A stretch of 64,000 nucleotides of DNA from the NCBI RefSeq assembly GCF_002795405.1, contig NZ_PHGZ01000004.1, forward strand, positions 124,001 to 188,000, given 5' to 3'. Of this stretch, positions 20,199-29,197 are shown piece after piece. Under the pieces are notes generated by a model, which saw nothing but the letters and a program-made list of their open reading frames with translations, did not search any database and had not been told where the DNA came from. The first letter of the stretch is position 1, and each line of letters starts with the position of its first letter. Made by a program: the position numbers and the translations under genes. The DNA is from Caviibacterium pharyngocola (GTDB taxonomy: Bacteria > Pseudomonadota > Gammaproteobacteria > Enterobacterales > Pasteurellaceae).

Positions 20199-21191
20199 CT
20201 ATTTATCTTTCTTTTCAAATACATCGGTAATTAACCGAGTTAAACCGTCGAGCAAAATCAGTTCTTGATTCACGCCGTTAATTTGCGCCAAATCCGACCG
20301 CACTTTTGCAATGATTGCATTGGCTTGTAATAAATCTTGTGCGCTTTGTTGCGCATTGAATTGTTCGATGCCGCGCGCCAAATCCGTATTAATCAATCCT
20401 TGCGAAATACCCAATTTGGCTTTCAAGGCGTCAGATAAAAATGAAGCAAGCCAATCTAATTGTTGAAAAATCAATGCATTATCAAAAAACGGCAATAATT
20501 CCAGCGGCGAACGACGCGAATAAAACAACCAAAATTGACGCAAAAACATTTTGCGTTTTTCCAATAAATTTTGTTGCAACATTGTCAACGCGCTTAACGG
20601 GCGACCGTAATTCACGCGCAAAGCGATTTCGCGTTCTTCCGCCGACCATTCGCCTTGTTGCGCCAACCAATTCAACGCGATTCGTTCCGCCGGCAAATGA
20701 ATCGTCCACACCTGACAACGGCTGTAAATCGTCGCCAACAAAGGCGCGGACACATCCGTTTGTAACAAGAAATAGGTGTTCGGGCGCGGTTCTTCCAAGG
20801 TTTTCAACATTGCGTTCGCTGCCGATTCGGTTAAACGCTCCGCTTCTTTGACAAACAATATTTTATTGCCGTTTTGTTGCGCGAATTGGGTTAGTTTTTC
20901 ATTGATTTCGCGCACTTGTTCGATGCCGATGTCGCGATTTTCCTGCGAAGCCAAATAATAAACATCCGGATGATTTCCCGCGACAAGCAAACGGCAGGCG
21001 TGACATTGCCCGCAAGGTGCGTTTTCGTGCGGCTGGGTACAGATTAATCGCTGTGCCGTCGCACGAATTAACTGCTCGACGCCCACGCCCTGTTCGCTTT
21101 TAAACAGCAAGGCGTGATGCCCTCTGCCGCGGCGAAAGGCATCGATAATTTTGTCATAATAAGGCTGCAACCAAGGATATAAATCGTGCAT
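20199..21191 (-). CDS. holB: DNA polymerase III delta' subunit
   Basis: Clamp-loader subunit. The 330 residues contain an AAA+ fold whose P-loop is degenerate (FKSEQGVGVEQLIRA), as usual for delta', a four-cysteine zinc module (CTQPHENAPCGQCHACRLL), the KEAERLTESAANAMLKTLEEP sensor segment, and the collar domain at the C-terminus. It lies five bases after tmk in the conserved operon. Confidence 0.94.
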   Translation of the reverse strand: MHDLYPWLQPYYDKIIDAFRRGRGHHALLFKSEQGVGVEQLIRATAQRLICTQPHENAPCGQCHACRLLVAGNHPDVYYLASQENRDIGIEQVREINEKLTQFAQQNGNKILFVKEAERLTESAANAMLKTLEEPRPNTYFLLQTDVSAPLLATIYSRCQVWTIHLPAERIALNWLAQQGEWSAEEREIALRVNYGRPLSALTMLQQNLLEKRKMFLRQFWLFYSRRSPLELLPFFDNALIFQQLDWLASFLSDALKAKLGISQGLINTDLARGIEQFNAQQSAQDLLQANAIIAKVRSDLAQINGVNQELILLDGLTRLITDVFEKKDK

Positions 21192-21196
21192 AAGCG

Positions 21197-21826
21197 TTAT
21201 CGAGCGAATTTAACGAAATTTTTCACCGCACTTTGAATGTCGCGGCGTACTTGTTCGATGGATTGTTCAGCGTTGATGATCATCGCTTTCGGATTTTTTT
21301 CCACTAATTCCAAATAACGCGCGCGAGTGCGGTGGAAAAAATCCAAGTTTTGTCGTTCAATCCGATCCAGCTCGCCGCGACCGCGCGCGCGCGCCAAACC
21401 GACGGCGGGATCAATATCCAAATATAAGGTAAAATCCGGTTCGAAATCGCCCAACACCGTTTGTTTTAAGGTTTGCAGTAAATGCTTATCCATTTGCCGC
21501 CCGCCGCCTTGATAAGCTTGCGAAGATAAATCGTGCCGATCGCCGACTACCCATTTGCCCGCCTGCAACGCTGGTTTGATGCGATTTTCTACCAACTGAA
21601 TACGCGCGGCATATAACATTAATAATTCGGCTTTGTCCGTGACCGGTTCTTCATTTTCGTGCTTAATTAGCTCGCGCAGCTTTTCTGCCAACGGCGTGCC
21701 GCCCGGTTCGCGGGTAAAAATTACGTCTTCAATACCTAGTTCTTTCAAAGTATCGACCACGGCTTGATGCGCCGTGGTTTTGCCCGCGCCTTCCAAGCCT
21801 TCGATTACGATAAATTTCCCCGTCAT
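21197..21826 (-). CDS. tmk: Thymidylate kinase
   Basis: Phosphorylates dTMP to dTDP. The 209-residue enzyme has the P-loop [10 protein letters not shown] near residue 9, the DR(Y/H) motif region [33 protein letters not shown] for dTMP binding, and the LID segment [12 protein letters not shown] with its Arg residues, consistent with the type II (E. coli-like) enzyme. It is spaced one base from mltG, so probably translationally coupled. Confidence 0.97.
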   Translation of the reverse strand: MTGKFIVIEGLEGAGKTTAHQAVVDTLKELGIEDVIFTREPGGTPLAEKLRELIKHENEEPVTDKAELLMLYAARIQLVENRIKPALQAGKWVVGDRHDLSSQAYQGGGRQMDKHLLQTLKQTVLGDFEPDFTLYLDIDPAVGLARARGRGELDRIERQNLDFFHRTRARYLELVEKNPKAMIINAEQSIEQVRRDIQSAVKNFVKFAR

Positions 21827-21827
21827 T

Positions 21828-22865
21828 TTATTTTCCTTTTTGTTGACTGCGGTACCAACGCAAATAGTCTTGCACCGCGCGATTATGTTCCGCTAAGGTT
21901 CGGCTGAATTTATGTCCGCCGCTGCCGTCGGCGACAAAATATAAAAAGTCGGTTTTTTCCGGTTGCGCCGCCGCTTTAAGCGAACTTTCGCTCGGCATTG
22001 CAATCGGTGTCGGCGGTAAGCCGTCGATCACATAAGTATTATAAGGCGTGGCTTCTTCCAAATCTTTACGTCGAATATTACCGTTATAGCGTTCGCCCAT
22101 TCCGTAAATCACCGTCGGATCCGTTTGTAATTTCATTTTTTGGTTCAATCGATTCACAAAAACCGACGCCACTTTACCGCGTTCACTGTCAAGCGCCGTT
22201 TCTTTTTCAACGATCGACGCCAAAATCAATAATTCGTAAGGATCTTTTAACGGCAAATCCGGATCACGCTCCGCCCACGCGGCATCAAGCGCTTTTTTCA
22301 TTCGCTCCGCCGCCCGATTCAACAAGGCGAGATCCGTGGAATTCGGCGTATAATTATAAGTGTCCGGATATAGCCAACCTTCAAGATTTTGTTGTTCCGC
22401 CTTCTCATTCGGTAAATCAAGCAAGCGGAAAATTTCCACCGCCGATTTATCTTGCAAAGTTTGGCGTAAGTGCGGTGCTTTTTCTAAATTTTTTCGCCAA
22501 TTTTTAAAGGTTTCGCCTTCAATAAATCGCACACTGAATTGCGCTTCTTTGCCTTCGTTGAGCACGCGCAATAAATCGCCGAGGGTTTTCACGCCGTCCA
22601 ACGAATAGGTTCCCGCTTTAATTTTGTTCAGTTGCGGTTGCACTTTTAATAACGCGGGCAAAAACCACGCGTCATCCGTAATATTTTCTTGTTTTAACAA
22701 TTCGGCAAGTTTCGCGCCCGTAGTACCGCGTTCGATGGTGAGAAGTTGTGCGTTTTTCACCGAAACCGGTTGCTCGACAAAATGTAATAAATAACGATAA
22801 CCGGCGAACAATGCTCCGCCGATTAAAACCGCCGAAAGCAATAAAATAATAAAAATTTTCTTCAT
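21828..22865 (-). CDS. mltG: Endolytic murein transglycosylase
   Basis: Inner-membrane lytic transglycosylase that cuts nascent glycan strands and sets their length. The 345-residue product has one N-terminal helix (residues 4-24), a LysM-like region ([21 protein letters not shown]), and the YceG domain with the catalytic Glu in [14 protein letters not shown] and the signatures [13 protein letters not shown] and [17 protein letters not shown]. It is the first gene of the mltG-tmk-holB-ycfH run. Confidence 0.95.
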   Translation of the reverse strand: MKKIFIILLLSAVLIGGALFAGYRYLLHFVEQPVSVKNAQLLTIERGTTGAKLAELLKQENITDDAWFLPALLKVQPQLNKIKAGTYSLDGVKTLGDLLRVLNEGKEAQFSVRFIEGETFKNWRKNLEKAPHLRQTLQDKSAVEIFRLLDLPNEKAEQQNLEGWLYPDTYNYTPNSTDLALLNRAAERMKKALDAAWAERDPDLPLKDPYELLILASIVEKETALDSERGKVASVFVNRLNQKMKLQTDPTVIYGMGERYNGNIRRKDLEEATPYNTYVIDGLPPTPIAMPSESSLKAAAQPEKTDFLYFVADGSGGHKFSRTLAEHNRAVQDYLRWYRSQQKGK

Positions 22866-22920
22866 AAAATAATCACAATGCGCTAAAAAATCACGGCAAG
22901 TTTACCACAGGATAAGAAAA

Positions 22921-22957
22921 AAGTGCGGTCAATTTTTACGAGAAATTCACCGCACTT
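22921..22957. repeat. Inverted pair of uptake signals between mltG and serA
   Basis: AAGTGCGGT (22921-22929) and ACCGCACTT (22949-22957) face each other across a 19-base AT-rich loop. It can form a hairpin; the serA terminator lies next to it at 22,963-22,986. Confidence 0.8.
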
Positions 22958-22962
22958 GTAAG

Positions 22963-22986
22963 AGAAAAATGAGCCGAGCCGGCTCG
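22963..22986 (-). terminator. serA terminator
   Basis: Minus strand GAGCC-GGCTC-GGCTC then ATTTTTC, 16 bases after the serA stop codon. Confidence 0.65.
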
Positions 22987-23001
22987 TTTTAGAGAAACGA
23001 A

Positions 23002-24234
23002 TTAGAAAAGTACGCGCGCACGGATTGTGCCGTCGATGTCGCGCAATTTTTGTAACAATTCGCTACTGTCGTCAGTTTCCACGTCGATCACTACATAGCC
23101 GATTTTCGGATCGGTTTGTAGATATTGCGCTGCCACGTTAATGTTGGCATCCACAAATAACTGGTTGATTTTATTCAAGATACCCGGACGATTCTCGTGA
23201 ATGTGCAATAAGCGTTTCGCCGTGCGGTGTTCCGGTAAAGACACTTCAGGGAAGTTTACGGCGGACAATGTAGAACCATTGTCGGAATATTTGACGAATT
23301 TACTCGCCACTTCGGTACCTATATTTTCTTGCGCTTCCGCAGTTGAACCGCCGATATGCGGAGTTAATAACACGTTGTCGAATTCGCGTAACGGTGACAC
23401 GAATTCTTCGTTAATGGATGCCGGTTCTTGCGGGAACACGTCGATCGCCGCACCGCGCACACGACCGTCTCTTAAAGCTTGCGCCAAGGCGTCGATGTCC
23501 ACCACAGTGCCGCGCGCCGCATTAATGAAAATACAATCTTGTTTTAATTGCGCGATACGTTCCGCGTTCATTAAGTTTTTGGTTGAAGCATTTTCAGGAA
23601 CGTGTAAAGAAATAATGTCGCAAGAGGACAATAATTCTTCCAATGAAGCCACTTGTTGCGCATTACCTAACGGCAATTTGGTTTCCACATCGTAGAAAAA
23701 TACTTCCATCCCCAAAGATTCGGCAATAATACTTAATTGCGAACCGATATGACCGTAGCCGATGATCCCTAATTTTTTGCCACGTACTTCGTGCGAACCG
23801 ACGGCGGATTTATTCCATAAACCGCGATGCACTTCGGCGTTCGCCTGCGGAATATTGCGCATTAACAGTAAAATTTCCCCTAATACCAATTCGGCAACGG
23901 AACGCGTGTTGGAAAACGGCGCGTTAAAGACCGGAATACCGCGCGCTTTCGCCGCTTCTAAATCCACTTGGTTAGTCCCGATACAGAAACAGCCGACGGC
24001 GATTAATTTATTCGCGTGTTCTAAAATATCCGCGGTTAAATTAGTGCGCGAACGCAAGCCGACGAAATGGGCGTCTTTAATCGCTTCTTTCAATTCTTCC
24101 GGTTCAAGGGCTTTTTTATGGTATTCAATATTGGTATAACCCGCCGCGCGCAATACGTCCAACGCGTTTTGGTGAACACCTTCTAAAAGCAAGAACTTAA
24201 TCTTTGATTTATCAAGGGATACTTTTACTGTCAT
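23002..24234 (-). CDS. serA: D-3-phosphoglycerate dehydrogenase
   Basis: First step of serine synthesis: 3-phosphoglycerate to 3-phosphohydroxypyruvate with NAD+. The 410 residues match the E. coli-type short form. Visible parts are an N-terminal substrate domain, the NAD-binding GKKLGIIGYGHIGSQLSIIAESLG motif near residue 153, catalytic His in LLTPHIGGSTAEAQENIG, and a C-terminal ACT regulatory domain (RLLHIHENRPGILNKINQLF), which in the family binds serine for feedback inhibition. It follows rpiA by 21 bases, as in E. coli. Confidence 0.97.
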   Translation of the reverse strand: MTVKVSLDKSKIKFLLLEGVHQNALDVLRAAGYTNIEYHKKALEPEELKEAIKDAHFVGLRSRTNLTADILEHANKLIAVGCFCIGTNQVDLEAAKARGIPVFNAPFSNTRSVAELVLGEILLLMRNIPQANAEVHRGLWNKSAVGSHEVRGKKLGIIGYGHIGSQLSIIAESLGMEVFFYDVETKLPLGNAQQVASLEELLSSCDIISLHVPENASTKNLMNAERIAQLKQDCIFINAARGTVVDIDALAQALRDGRVRGAAIDVFPQEPASINEEFVSPLREFDNVLLTPHIGGSTAEAQENIGTEVASKFVKYSDNGSTLSAVNFPEVSLPEHRTAKRLLHIHENRPGILNKINQLFVDANINVAAQYLQTDPKIGYVVIDVETDDSSELLQKLRDIDGTIRARVLF

Positions 24235-24255
24235 ATTTGCTCTCCGTTAATGATT

Positions 24256-24915
24256 TTATTCGATAATCTTCGCACCGTCGGGCGTGCCGACGATGATGAT
24301 GTCCGCCGGTCGCAAGGCAAAAATACCGTTTGTGACCACACCGGCGACATTGTTCAATTCTTTTTCCATTTCCACCGGATTCATAATTTTGAAATGAGAT
24401 ACGTCCAAAATCACGTTGCCGTTATCCGTTACCACGCCTTCGCGATATTCCGGCGAGCCGCCCAAGGCGACCAATTTGCGTGCCACTTGCGAACGCGCCA
24501 TCGGAATCACTTCCACCGGTAAGGCGAAGGTAGAACCCAATACGTCCACTTGTTTGCTGGTATCGACGATACAAATGAATTTTTTCGCCAACGCCGCAAC
24601 GATTTTTTCACGCGTTAACGCCGCGCCGCCGCCTTTAATCATCATTTTTTGCGGATTCACTTCGTCCGCGCCGTCCACATAAATATCCAAACCGGATACA
24701 TCGTTGGCGCTGAACACTTCAATACCTTGTTCGCGCAATAAAGCCTCGGAATTTTTCGACGCGGCAACCGCGCCTTTAATTTGATTACGCATTGTGCCCA
24801 AGGCTTCGATAAAACAGTTGACGGTCGAACCGCTGCCGACACCGACGATTGTATCAGGTTTTACATATTGTAATGCAGCCTGCGCCGCCTGTTTTTTCAT
24901 AGTTAATTGATCCAT
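24256..24915 (-). CDS. rpiA: Ribose-5-phosphate isomerase A
   Basis: Interconverts ribose 5-phosphate and ribulose 5-phosphate, feeding nucleotide and histidine synthesis. The 219 residues are full length. Motifs: [17 protein letters not shown] (phosphate loop), [15 protein letters not shown] with catalytic Asp residues, [15 protein letters not shown], and [16 protein letters not shown]. It is first in an rpiA-serA pair. A PurR-like operator lies 40 bases upstream, linking its expression to purine supply. Confidence 0.97.
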   Translation of the reverse strand: MDQLTMKKQAAQAALQYVKPDTIVGVGSGSTVNCFIEALGTMRNQIKGAVAASKNSEALLREQGIEVFSANDVSGLDIYVDGADEVNPQKMMIKGGGAALTREKIVAALAKKFICIVDTSKQVDVLGSTFALPVEVIPMARSQVARKLVALGGSPEYREGVVTDNGNVILDVSHFKIMNPVEMEKELNNVAGVVTNGIFALRPADIIIVGTPDGAKIIE

Positions 24916-24955
24916 ATTATTCTCCTTTATTATAAGACGCTCGTTTTTTTATCCC

Positions 24956-24971
24956 AAGTAAACGTTTGCGC
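24956..24971. promoter_or_regulatory. PurR-like operator upstream of rpiA
   Basis: On the minus strand GCGCAAACGTTTACTT matches the PurR consensus ANGCAANCGNTTNCNT at every fixed position except the first. It lies about 40 bases before the rpiA start. Repression of rpiA-serA by PurR when purines are plentiful would make metabolic sense, since ribose 5-phosphate and serine (via glycine and C1 units) feed purine synthesis. Confidence 0.6.
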
Positions 24972-25014
24972 GGAAAGGCTATACTTTAATGCTATTCCGA
25001 CGGATAAACAAGAT

Positions 25015-26163
25015 CTATTCGGGTAAAAACTCGGTTAATAGCTCGTTTAAAAATAATTTACCTTGCTCGGTCACTTGCCAAGTGCGGTCGGTTTCGGTGA
25101 TAAATTTTTTATTTAGCGCCCAATTTATCGTTTTTTCCACCGCACTTTGCGGCAATCCGGTTAAACCTTCGAAATCCGTTTTCGGCACGGCTTCCAATAA
25201 ACGGAAGCGATTCATAAAAAATTCGAAAGGACGATCTTGCGGTTCGACATTTTTTTCTTCATACAAATACTCGCCGCGCAAATAACCGCGCGGGTGTTTG
25301 GTTTTGGAAAAACGCAAAATCTTGCCGTCGGCAAAACTCACTTTGCCGTGCGCGCCGCAGCCGATCGCCAAATAATCGCCGAAGCGCCAATAATTCAAAT
25401 TATGCCGACACTGAAAACCCGTTTTCGCATACGCGGAGGTTTCGTATTGCACATAGCCGGCGGACGTGAGTAATTGATGTCCTTGTTCGAAAATTTGCCA
25501 AAGCTCGTCCTCATCAGGCAAGCGCGGCGGGCGATAGGCAAACATTGTATTCGGTTCAATGGTTAGCTGATACCAAGACAAATGCGGCGGCGCCAAATCA
25601 ATGGCTTGTTGCAAATCCGCCAAGGCTTGCGCGGCGGTTTGATCGGGTAAACCGTGCATTAAATCCAAATTAAAACTGTTCAATCCGGAATTTCTGGCAA
25701 ATTCCACCGCACTTTTGGCTTCTCGCGCATTATGAATTCGCCCTAATCGCTGCAATTTTTCATCGCTGAAACTTTGGATTCCCATTGAAATGCGGTTTAC
25801 GCCCGCTTGCACATAACCGTTAAATCGCTCCGCTTCTGCCGTGCCCGGATTGGCTTCCAAGGTGATTTCGATATTCGGTTCGAAAGGAATCAGTTTGCGA
25901 ATTTGTTCAAGCAAATAAGCGATAGAAGGCGCGGAAAATAAACTCGGCGTACCGCCGCCGATAAAAATAGAATGCAGCGCGCGATTGCCGACGGACGTTT
26001 GATAGCGCGCTAAATCCCCTTTTAAATCCGCCAGCAAATGGGCGATATAATCCTGTTCGGGAATCTCCCCCTTTTGTGCGTGCGAATTAAAATCGCAATA
26101 AGGGCATTTTTGCACGCACCAAGGAATATGAATATATAAACTTAACGGCGGCAAACTGAGCAT
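25015..26163 (-). CDS. hemW: Radical SAM heme chaperone HemW
   Basis: About 382 residues. The radical SAM 4Fe-4S motif is present as PWCVQKCPYCDF (CxxxCxxC) near residue 16, followed by IFIGGGTPSLF and the RISMGIQSF segment, with the HemN C-terminal domain at the end. This short, oxygen-independent coproporphyrinogen oxidase-like subgroup acts as a heme chaperone rather than an oxidase. The frame is open further upstream inside rdgB, but the ATG at 26,163 begins the conserved LSLYIHIPWC region and overlaps the rdgB stop by one base (TAATG), so the two genes are translationally coupled. Confidence 0.93.
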   Translation of the reverse strand: MLSLPPLSLYIHIPWCVQKCPYCDFNSHAQKGEIPEQDYIAHLLADLKGDLARYQTSVGNRALHSIFIGGGTPSLFSAPSIAYLLEQIRKLIPFEPNIEITLEANPGTAEAERFNGYVQAGVNRISMGIQSFSDEKLQRLGRIHNAREAKSAVEFARNSGLNSFNLDLMHGLPDQTAAQALADLQQAIDLAPPHLSWYQLTIEPNTMFAYRPPRLPDEDELWQIFEQGHQLLTSAGYVQYETSAYAKTGFQCRHNLNYWRFGDYLAIGCGAHGKVSFADGKILRFSKTKHPRGYLRGEYLYEEKNVEPQDRPFEFFMNRFRLLEAVPKTDFEGLTGLPQSAVEKTINWALNKKFITETDRTWQVTEQGKLFLNELLTEFLPE

Positions 26164-26756
26164 TATTTCAACCGCTCTTTTAACACCGCTAAGGCGCGCG
26201 CGCGGTGAGAGATTTTTTTCTTCTCGACGGTTTCCAATTCGGCGAAGGTGCAATTTTTCGGCGGATAGAAAAACAAGCTATCATAGCCGAAACCGTTATC
26301 ACCTTTTTCGGCAAAGGTAATCACGCCCTGACATTCGCCCTCGGCGATGATCGGCGACGGATCCGTTTCGTGACGTAACATTACGATACAGCTGACAAAT
26401 TTCGCTTGGCGCTGCGTTTCCTCGACATTGGTCATTTTTTCCAATAATTTTTGTCGATTCGCCGCGTCATCACCGTCCGTTCCGGCATAACGCGCGGAAT
26501 ATAATCCCGGTTCGCCGCCTAAGGCTTGCACCACTAATCCGCTGTCGTCGGCAATCGCCGGTAAACCGGTCATTTTTGCCGCATAACGCGCTTTTAATAA
26601 GGCGTTTTCCACAAAGGTTAAACCGGTTTCTTCCGGACTTTCGATGCCTAAATCCGTTTGTGCCACCACTTCAAAACCGAAATCCGCCAACACGTCCGCC
26701 ATTTCTCTGACTTTGCCTTGATTGCCTGTCGCCAAAACAATTTTTTGTTTCATCAA
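26163..26756 (-). CDS. rdgB: dITP/XTP pyrophosphatase
   Basis: Removes non-canonical purine nucleotides (dITP, XTP) from the pool. The 197-residue protein has the N-terminal [15 protein letters not shown] nucleotide-binding motif, [17 protein letters not shown], the [24 protein letters not shown] catalytic segment with its Asp pair, and [11 protein letters not shown] near the C-terminus. It is coupled to hemW by a one-base overlap, as in E. coli (rdgB-hemW). Confidence 0.97.
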   Translation of the reverse strand: MMKQKIVLATGNQGKVREMADVLADFGFEVVAQTDLGIESPEETGLTFVENALLKARYAAKMTGLPAIADDSGLVVQALGGEPGLYSARYAGTDGDDAANRQKLLEKMTNVEETQRQAKFVSCIVMLRHETDPSPIIAEGECQGVITFAEKGDNGFGYDSLFFYPPKNCTFAELETVEKKKISHRARALAVLKERLK

Positions 26757-26779
26757 ATATCTACCTTATGGTTGAAACC

Positions 26780-26876
26780 CCGCCATTTATGGCGGATAAT
26801 TTAATTGGAAGAGGCGTAATCTCTTCCAATTCAGGGCAACACATAGGGCCTCGCTCTTGTGAGGCTCTGTGTGTTG
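26780..26876. repeat. Array of three different stem-loops between comEA and rdgB
   Basis: Three adjacent perfect or near-perfect hairpins: CCGCCAT-TT-ATGGCGG (26780-26795), AATTGGAAGAG-7-CTCTTCCAATT (26803-26831), and a longer one from CAACACA to TGTGTTG (26837-26876) with an inner GCCTC/GAGGC stem. No T-tract follows any of them. They occupy the 5' side of rdgB and do not code. Confidence 0.75.
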
Positions 26877-26936
26877 AAACATATCGATTTCCTAAAATAT
26901 TTACTTATTCGGCGCCATTATACCCTCAAAAGCAAG

Positions 26937-26964
26937 AAAAGCCGAACATAACGATGCTCGGCTT
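26937..26964 (-). terminator. comEA terminator
   Basis: Minus strand AAAGCCGA-12-TCGGCTTTTC (26964-26937), 21 bases after the comEA stop. Confidence 0.7.
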
Positions 26965-26985
26965 TATTGCGCGAATTTATTTAAG

Positions 26986-27321
26986 CTATAAAGCAATACG
27001 ATCGCGATTTTTCTCTAAGGTCGCTTTACCGATACCTTGCACTTCCAAAAGTTGTTCAAGTGCGGTGAAATTTCCGTGTTTTTCCCGATATTCCACCACC
27101 GCTTGCGCTTTTTTCGCGCCAAGCCCGATCAAGGCTTTCTGAATTTCCGCCGCCGTCGCCGTATTGATATTCACTTTATCCGTTAAAGTAACGGACGCGC
27201 TTTGTTGTTCGACGACTTGCGTTTGCGGCGCCGCCGGCGCTTGTTCGGCAACGGCGTAAGAAGCGCTAAATAAAGAACCGGCAAGCATTAACGCCGAGCA
27301 AAAAGTTGCAATTTTTTTCAT
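26986..27321 (-). CDS. comEA: ComEA-like helix-hairpin-helix protein
   Basis: A 111-residue secreted protein: signal peptide (about 1-25, cleavage near SYAVAEQ), a short Ala/Gln/Pro-rich spacer, then a tandem helix-hairpin-helix domain (VNINTATAAEIQKALIGLGAKKAQAVVEYREKHGNF and ALEQLLEVQGIGKATLEKNRDRI). This small periplasmic DNA-binding protein binds incoming DNA during natural transformation in Pasteurellaceae, which fits the many uptake signals here. Monocistronic with its own terminator. Confidence 0.88.
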   Translation of the reverse strand: MKKIATFCSALMLAGSLFSASYAVAEQAPAAPQTQVVEQQSASVTLTDKVNINTATAAEIQKALIGLGAKKAQAVVEYREKHGNFTALEQLLEVQGIGKATLEKNRDRIAL

Positions 27322-27455
27322 AGTGTTTCCTTTAGTAAATTGAACATAAAACCGTTGAATCGCTCCAACGTCGTTACTTTGTTTGAGTCAGGAAAAAACC
27401 ACAAGAAAACCACCGCACTTTTACGATCCGGATCGCAAAATCCGATTAAAATCAT

Positions 27456-27482
27456 TAAAAAACCCTGATTTATTCAGGGTTT
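27456..27482 (-). terminator. Terminator of the ileS-lspA-ispH operon
   Basis: Minus strand AAACCCTGA-ATAAA-TCAGGGTTT followed by TTTAATG, five bases after the ispH stop. Confidence 0.85.
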
Positions 27483-27486
27483 AAGA

Positions 27487-28431
27487 TTAATTAATTTCTT
27501 TAATTCTTAATTCTCTCGGCACTTCGAAAACCGTGTTTTCTTCGCAACCTTGCAATTCCTCCACCGAATTCGCACCGAGTTCTTTTAAGCGCTCGACAAC
27601 GGATTGCACCAAGACTTCCGGCGCAGAAGCACCGGCGGTAATGCCGATAACTTGTACATCTTTCAGCCAGTCGGCGTCAATATCTTGCGCGTCGTCAATC
27701 AGTTTCGCCGTAACGCCCATTCGGGATGCCAATTCCGCCAAACGGTTTGAATTCGACGAATTTTTCGAACCGACCACAATGACTAAATCCGATTGTTTCG
27801 CCAATTCGCGCACTGCTTGCTGGCGATTGGTAGTGGCATAGCAAATATCGTTTTTACGCGGGCCTTGAATCGCGGGATATTTTTGTTTCAACGCCTCGAT
27901 CACATCCGCCGTGTCGTCAATGGATAGCGTGGTTTGCGTCATAAAGGTGATTTCCTCGTTGTCACGCAAGCTTAACTTAGCTATATCTTCAACATTTTCA
28001 ACTAAATAAATGCCGCCTTCGGTATTGTCATATTGCCCCATCGTGCCTTCCACCTCGGGATGCCCTTCGTGCCCGATTAACACAGCTTTGGTGCCTTTGC
28101 GACTGGCGCGCGCCACTTGCATATGTACTTTGGTCACCAGCGGACAAGTGGCGTCGAACACTTTTAATTCACGGTTTTTCGCCTCTTGACGAACCGCTTG
28201 CGACACGCCGTGTGCGGAAAAAATCACGATAGCACCGTCCGGCACTTCATCCAATTCCTCCACAAAAACCGCGCCGCGTTCGCGTAAGCCGTTGACCACA
28301 AATCGGTTATGCACCACTTCGTGACGCACATAAATCGGTGCGCCGTGAATTTCCAATGCTAATTCCACAATGCTGATCGCACGATCTACGCCGGCACAGA
28401 ATCCGCGCGGGTTTGCTAAAATAATTTTCAC
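27487..28431 (-). CDS. ispH: 4-hydroxy-3-methylbut-2-enyl diphosphate reductase
   Basis: Last enzyme of the MEP isoprenoid pathway; forms IPP and DMAPP using a 4Fe-4S cluster. The 314 residues include the three cluster cysteines ([34 protein letters not shown]), EVVHNRFVV with the substrate His, and [17 protein letters not shown] segments. It overlaps lspA by four bases (ATGA) and is the last gene of the operon. Confidence 0.97.
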   Translation of the reverse strand: MKIILANPRGFCAGVDRAISIVELALEIHGAPIYVRHEVVHNRFVVNGLRERGAVFVEELDEVPDGAIVIFSAHGVSQAVRQEAKNRELKVFDATCPLVTKVHMQVARASRKGTKAVLIGHEGHPEVEGTMGQYDNTEGGIYLVENVEDIAKLSLRDNEEITFMTQTTLSIDDTADVIEALKQKYPAIQGPRKNDICYATTNRQQAVRELAKQSDLVIVVGSKNSSNSNRLAELASRMGVTAKLIDDAQDIDADWLKDVQVIGITAGASAPEVLVQSVVERLKELGANSVEELQGCEENTVFEVPRELRIKEIN

Positions 28432-28928
28432 GCTTTTTTCTCACTCTTCTTTTTATCGCCGTTTTTTATCGCATCCAATGCCAATAAACCGGCGCCCACA
28501 CAAATCGCAATATCCGCCACGTTAAATACCGGATAATGCCAATCCTGCCAATAAAAATCTAAAAAATCCACCACAAACCCGTGATAAGCACGATCCGCCG
28601 CATTCGCCAATGCCCCGCCGATAATCAGTGCATAAGCAGCATTCTGCAATTTCTGCGCAGCATTATTTTTGAACAAAAAATAAACCAACATCGCGGAAAT
28701 CAAGATCGCCAACACAATAAAAAAGATTTTCTGCCAACCGGAATGATTCGCCAAAAAACTAAACGCCGCACCGGGATTACGCACATAGGTTAAATTGAAG
28801 AAAGGCAAAATATCGATGCTTTCATACAACGCGAATCTTGTGACCACAAGATATTTCGTCGCCAAATCCGCGATAAAAGCCACCGCACTTAGCCAAAGAA
28901 AAGAAAGACCTGTTTTTGATGGATTCAT
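28428..28928 (-). CDS. lspA: Lipoprotein signal peptidase II
   Basis: Aspartyl protease of the inner membrane that cleaves prolipoproteins before the lipidated Cys. The 166-residue protein has four membrane helices and the two catalytic Asp motifs, [10 protein letters not shown] and VVDFLDFYW, plus the NPGAAFSFL signature. It lies between ileS (269 bases away, across a stem-loop array) and ispH (four-base overlap). Confidence 0.97.
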   Translation of the reverse strand: MNPSKTGLSFLWLSAVAFIADLATKYLVVTRFALYESIDILPFFNLTYVRNPGAAFSFLANHSGWQKIFFIVLAILISAMLVYFLFKNNAAQKLQNAAYALIIGGALANAADRAYHGFVVDFLDFYWQDWHYPVFNVADIAICVGAGLLALDAIKNGDKKKSEKKA

Positions 28929-29028
28929 AATGTTCTATAAATTAAAAAAATAAAAAAGTGCGGCTATTCTACCGCACTTTCAAAAAAATTGGGATTGGTT
29001 AGATTGCTTTCTTAATTTTTACCCGACA

Positions 29029-29138
29029 GCGACCTTTGGTCGCAATCGGTTAATGATAAGTCGGTGGCTTTGCCACCTTTAGAAAGAGCGACAAAGTCGC
29101 TCACTTATGATTAACCTAGTACGGCTTTGCCGTGCTAG
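29029..29138. repeat. Nested stem-loop array between ileS and lspA
   Basis: Four hairpins with tri-nucleotide TTT or AAA loops: GCGACC/GGTCGC (29029-29043), GGTGGC/GCCACC (29063-29077), GAGCGAC/GTCGCTC (29086-29102), CTAGTACGGC/GCCGTGCTAG (29116-29138). The second and third are enclosed by an outer inverted repeat, GGTTAATGATAAGT (29048-29061) and ACTTATGATTAACC (29103-29116), with one mismatch. The intergenic stretch 28,929-29,197 otherwise holds only uptake signals. Confidence 0.8.
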
Positions 29139-29197
29139 GATGAAAAATTGCGGTGATTTTTACCGCACTTTTTCATTATCACTCCAAACTAATTACG

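Noticed and set aside
26768-27142. 124-codon plus-strand frame across the rdgB-comEA spacer
   Set aside because: Runs through three hairpins and the comEA gene in antisense; no family resemblance.
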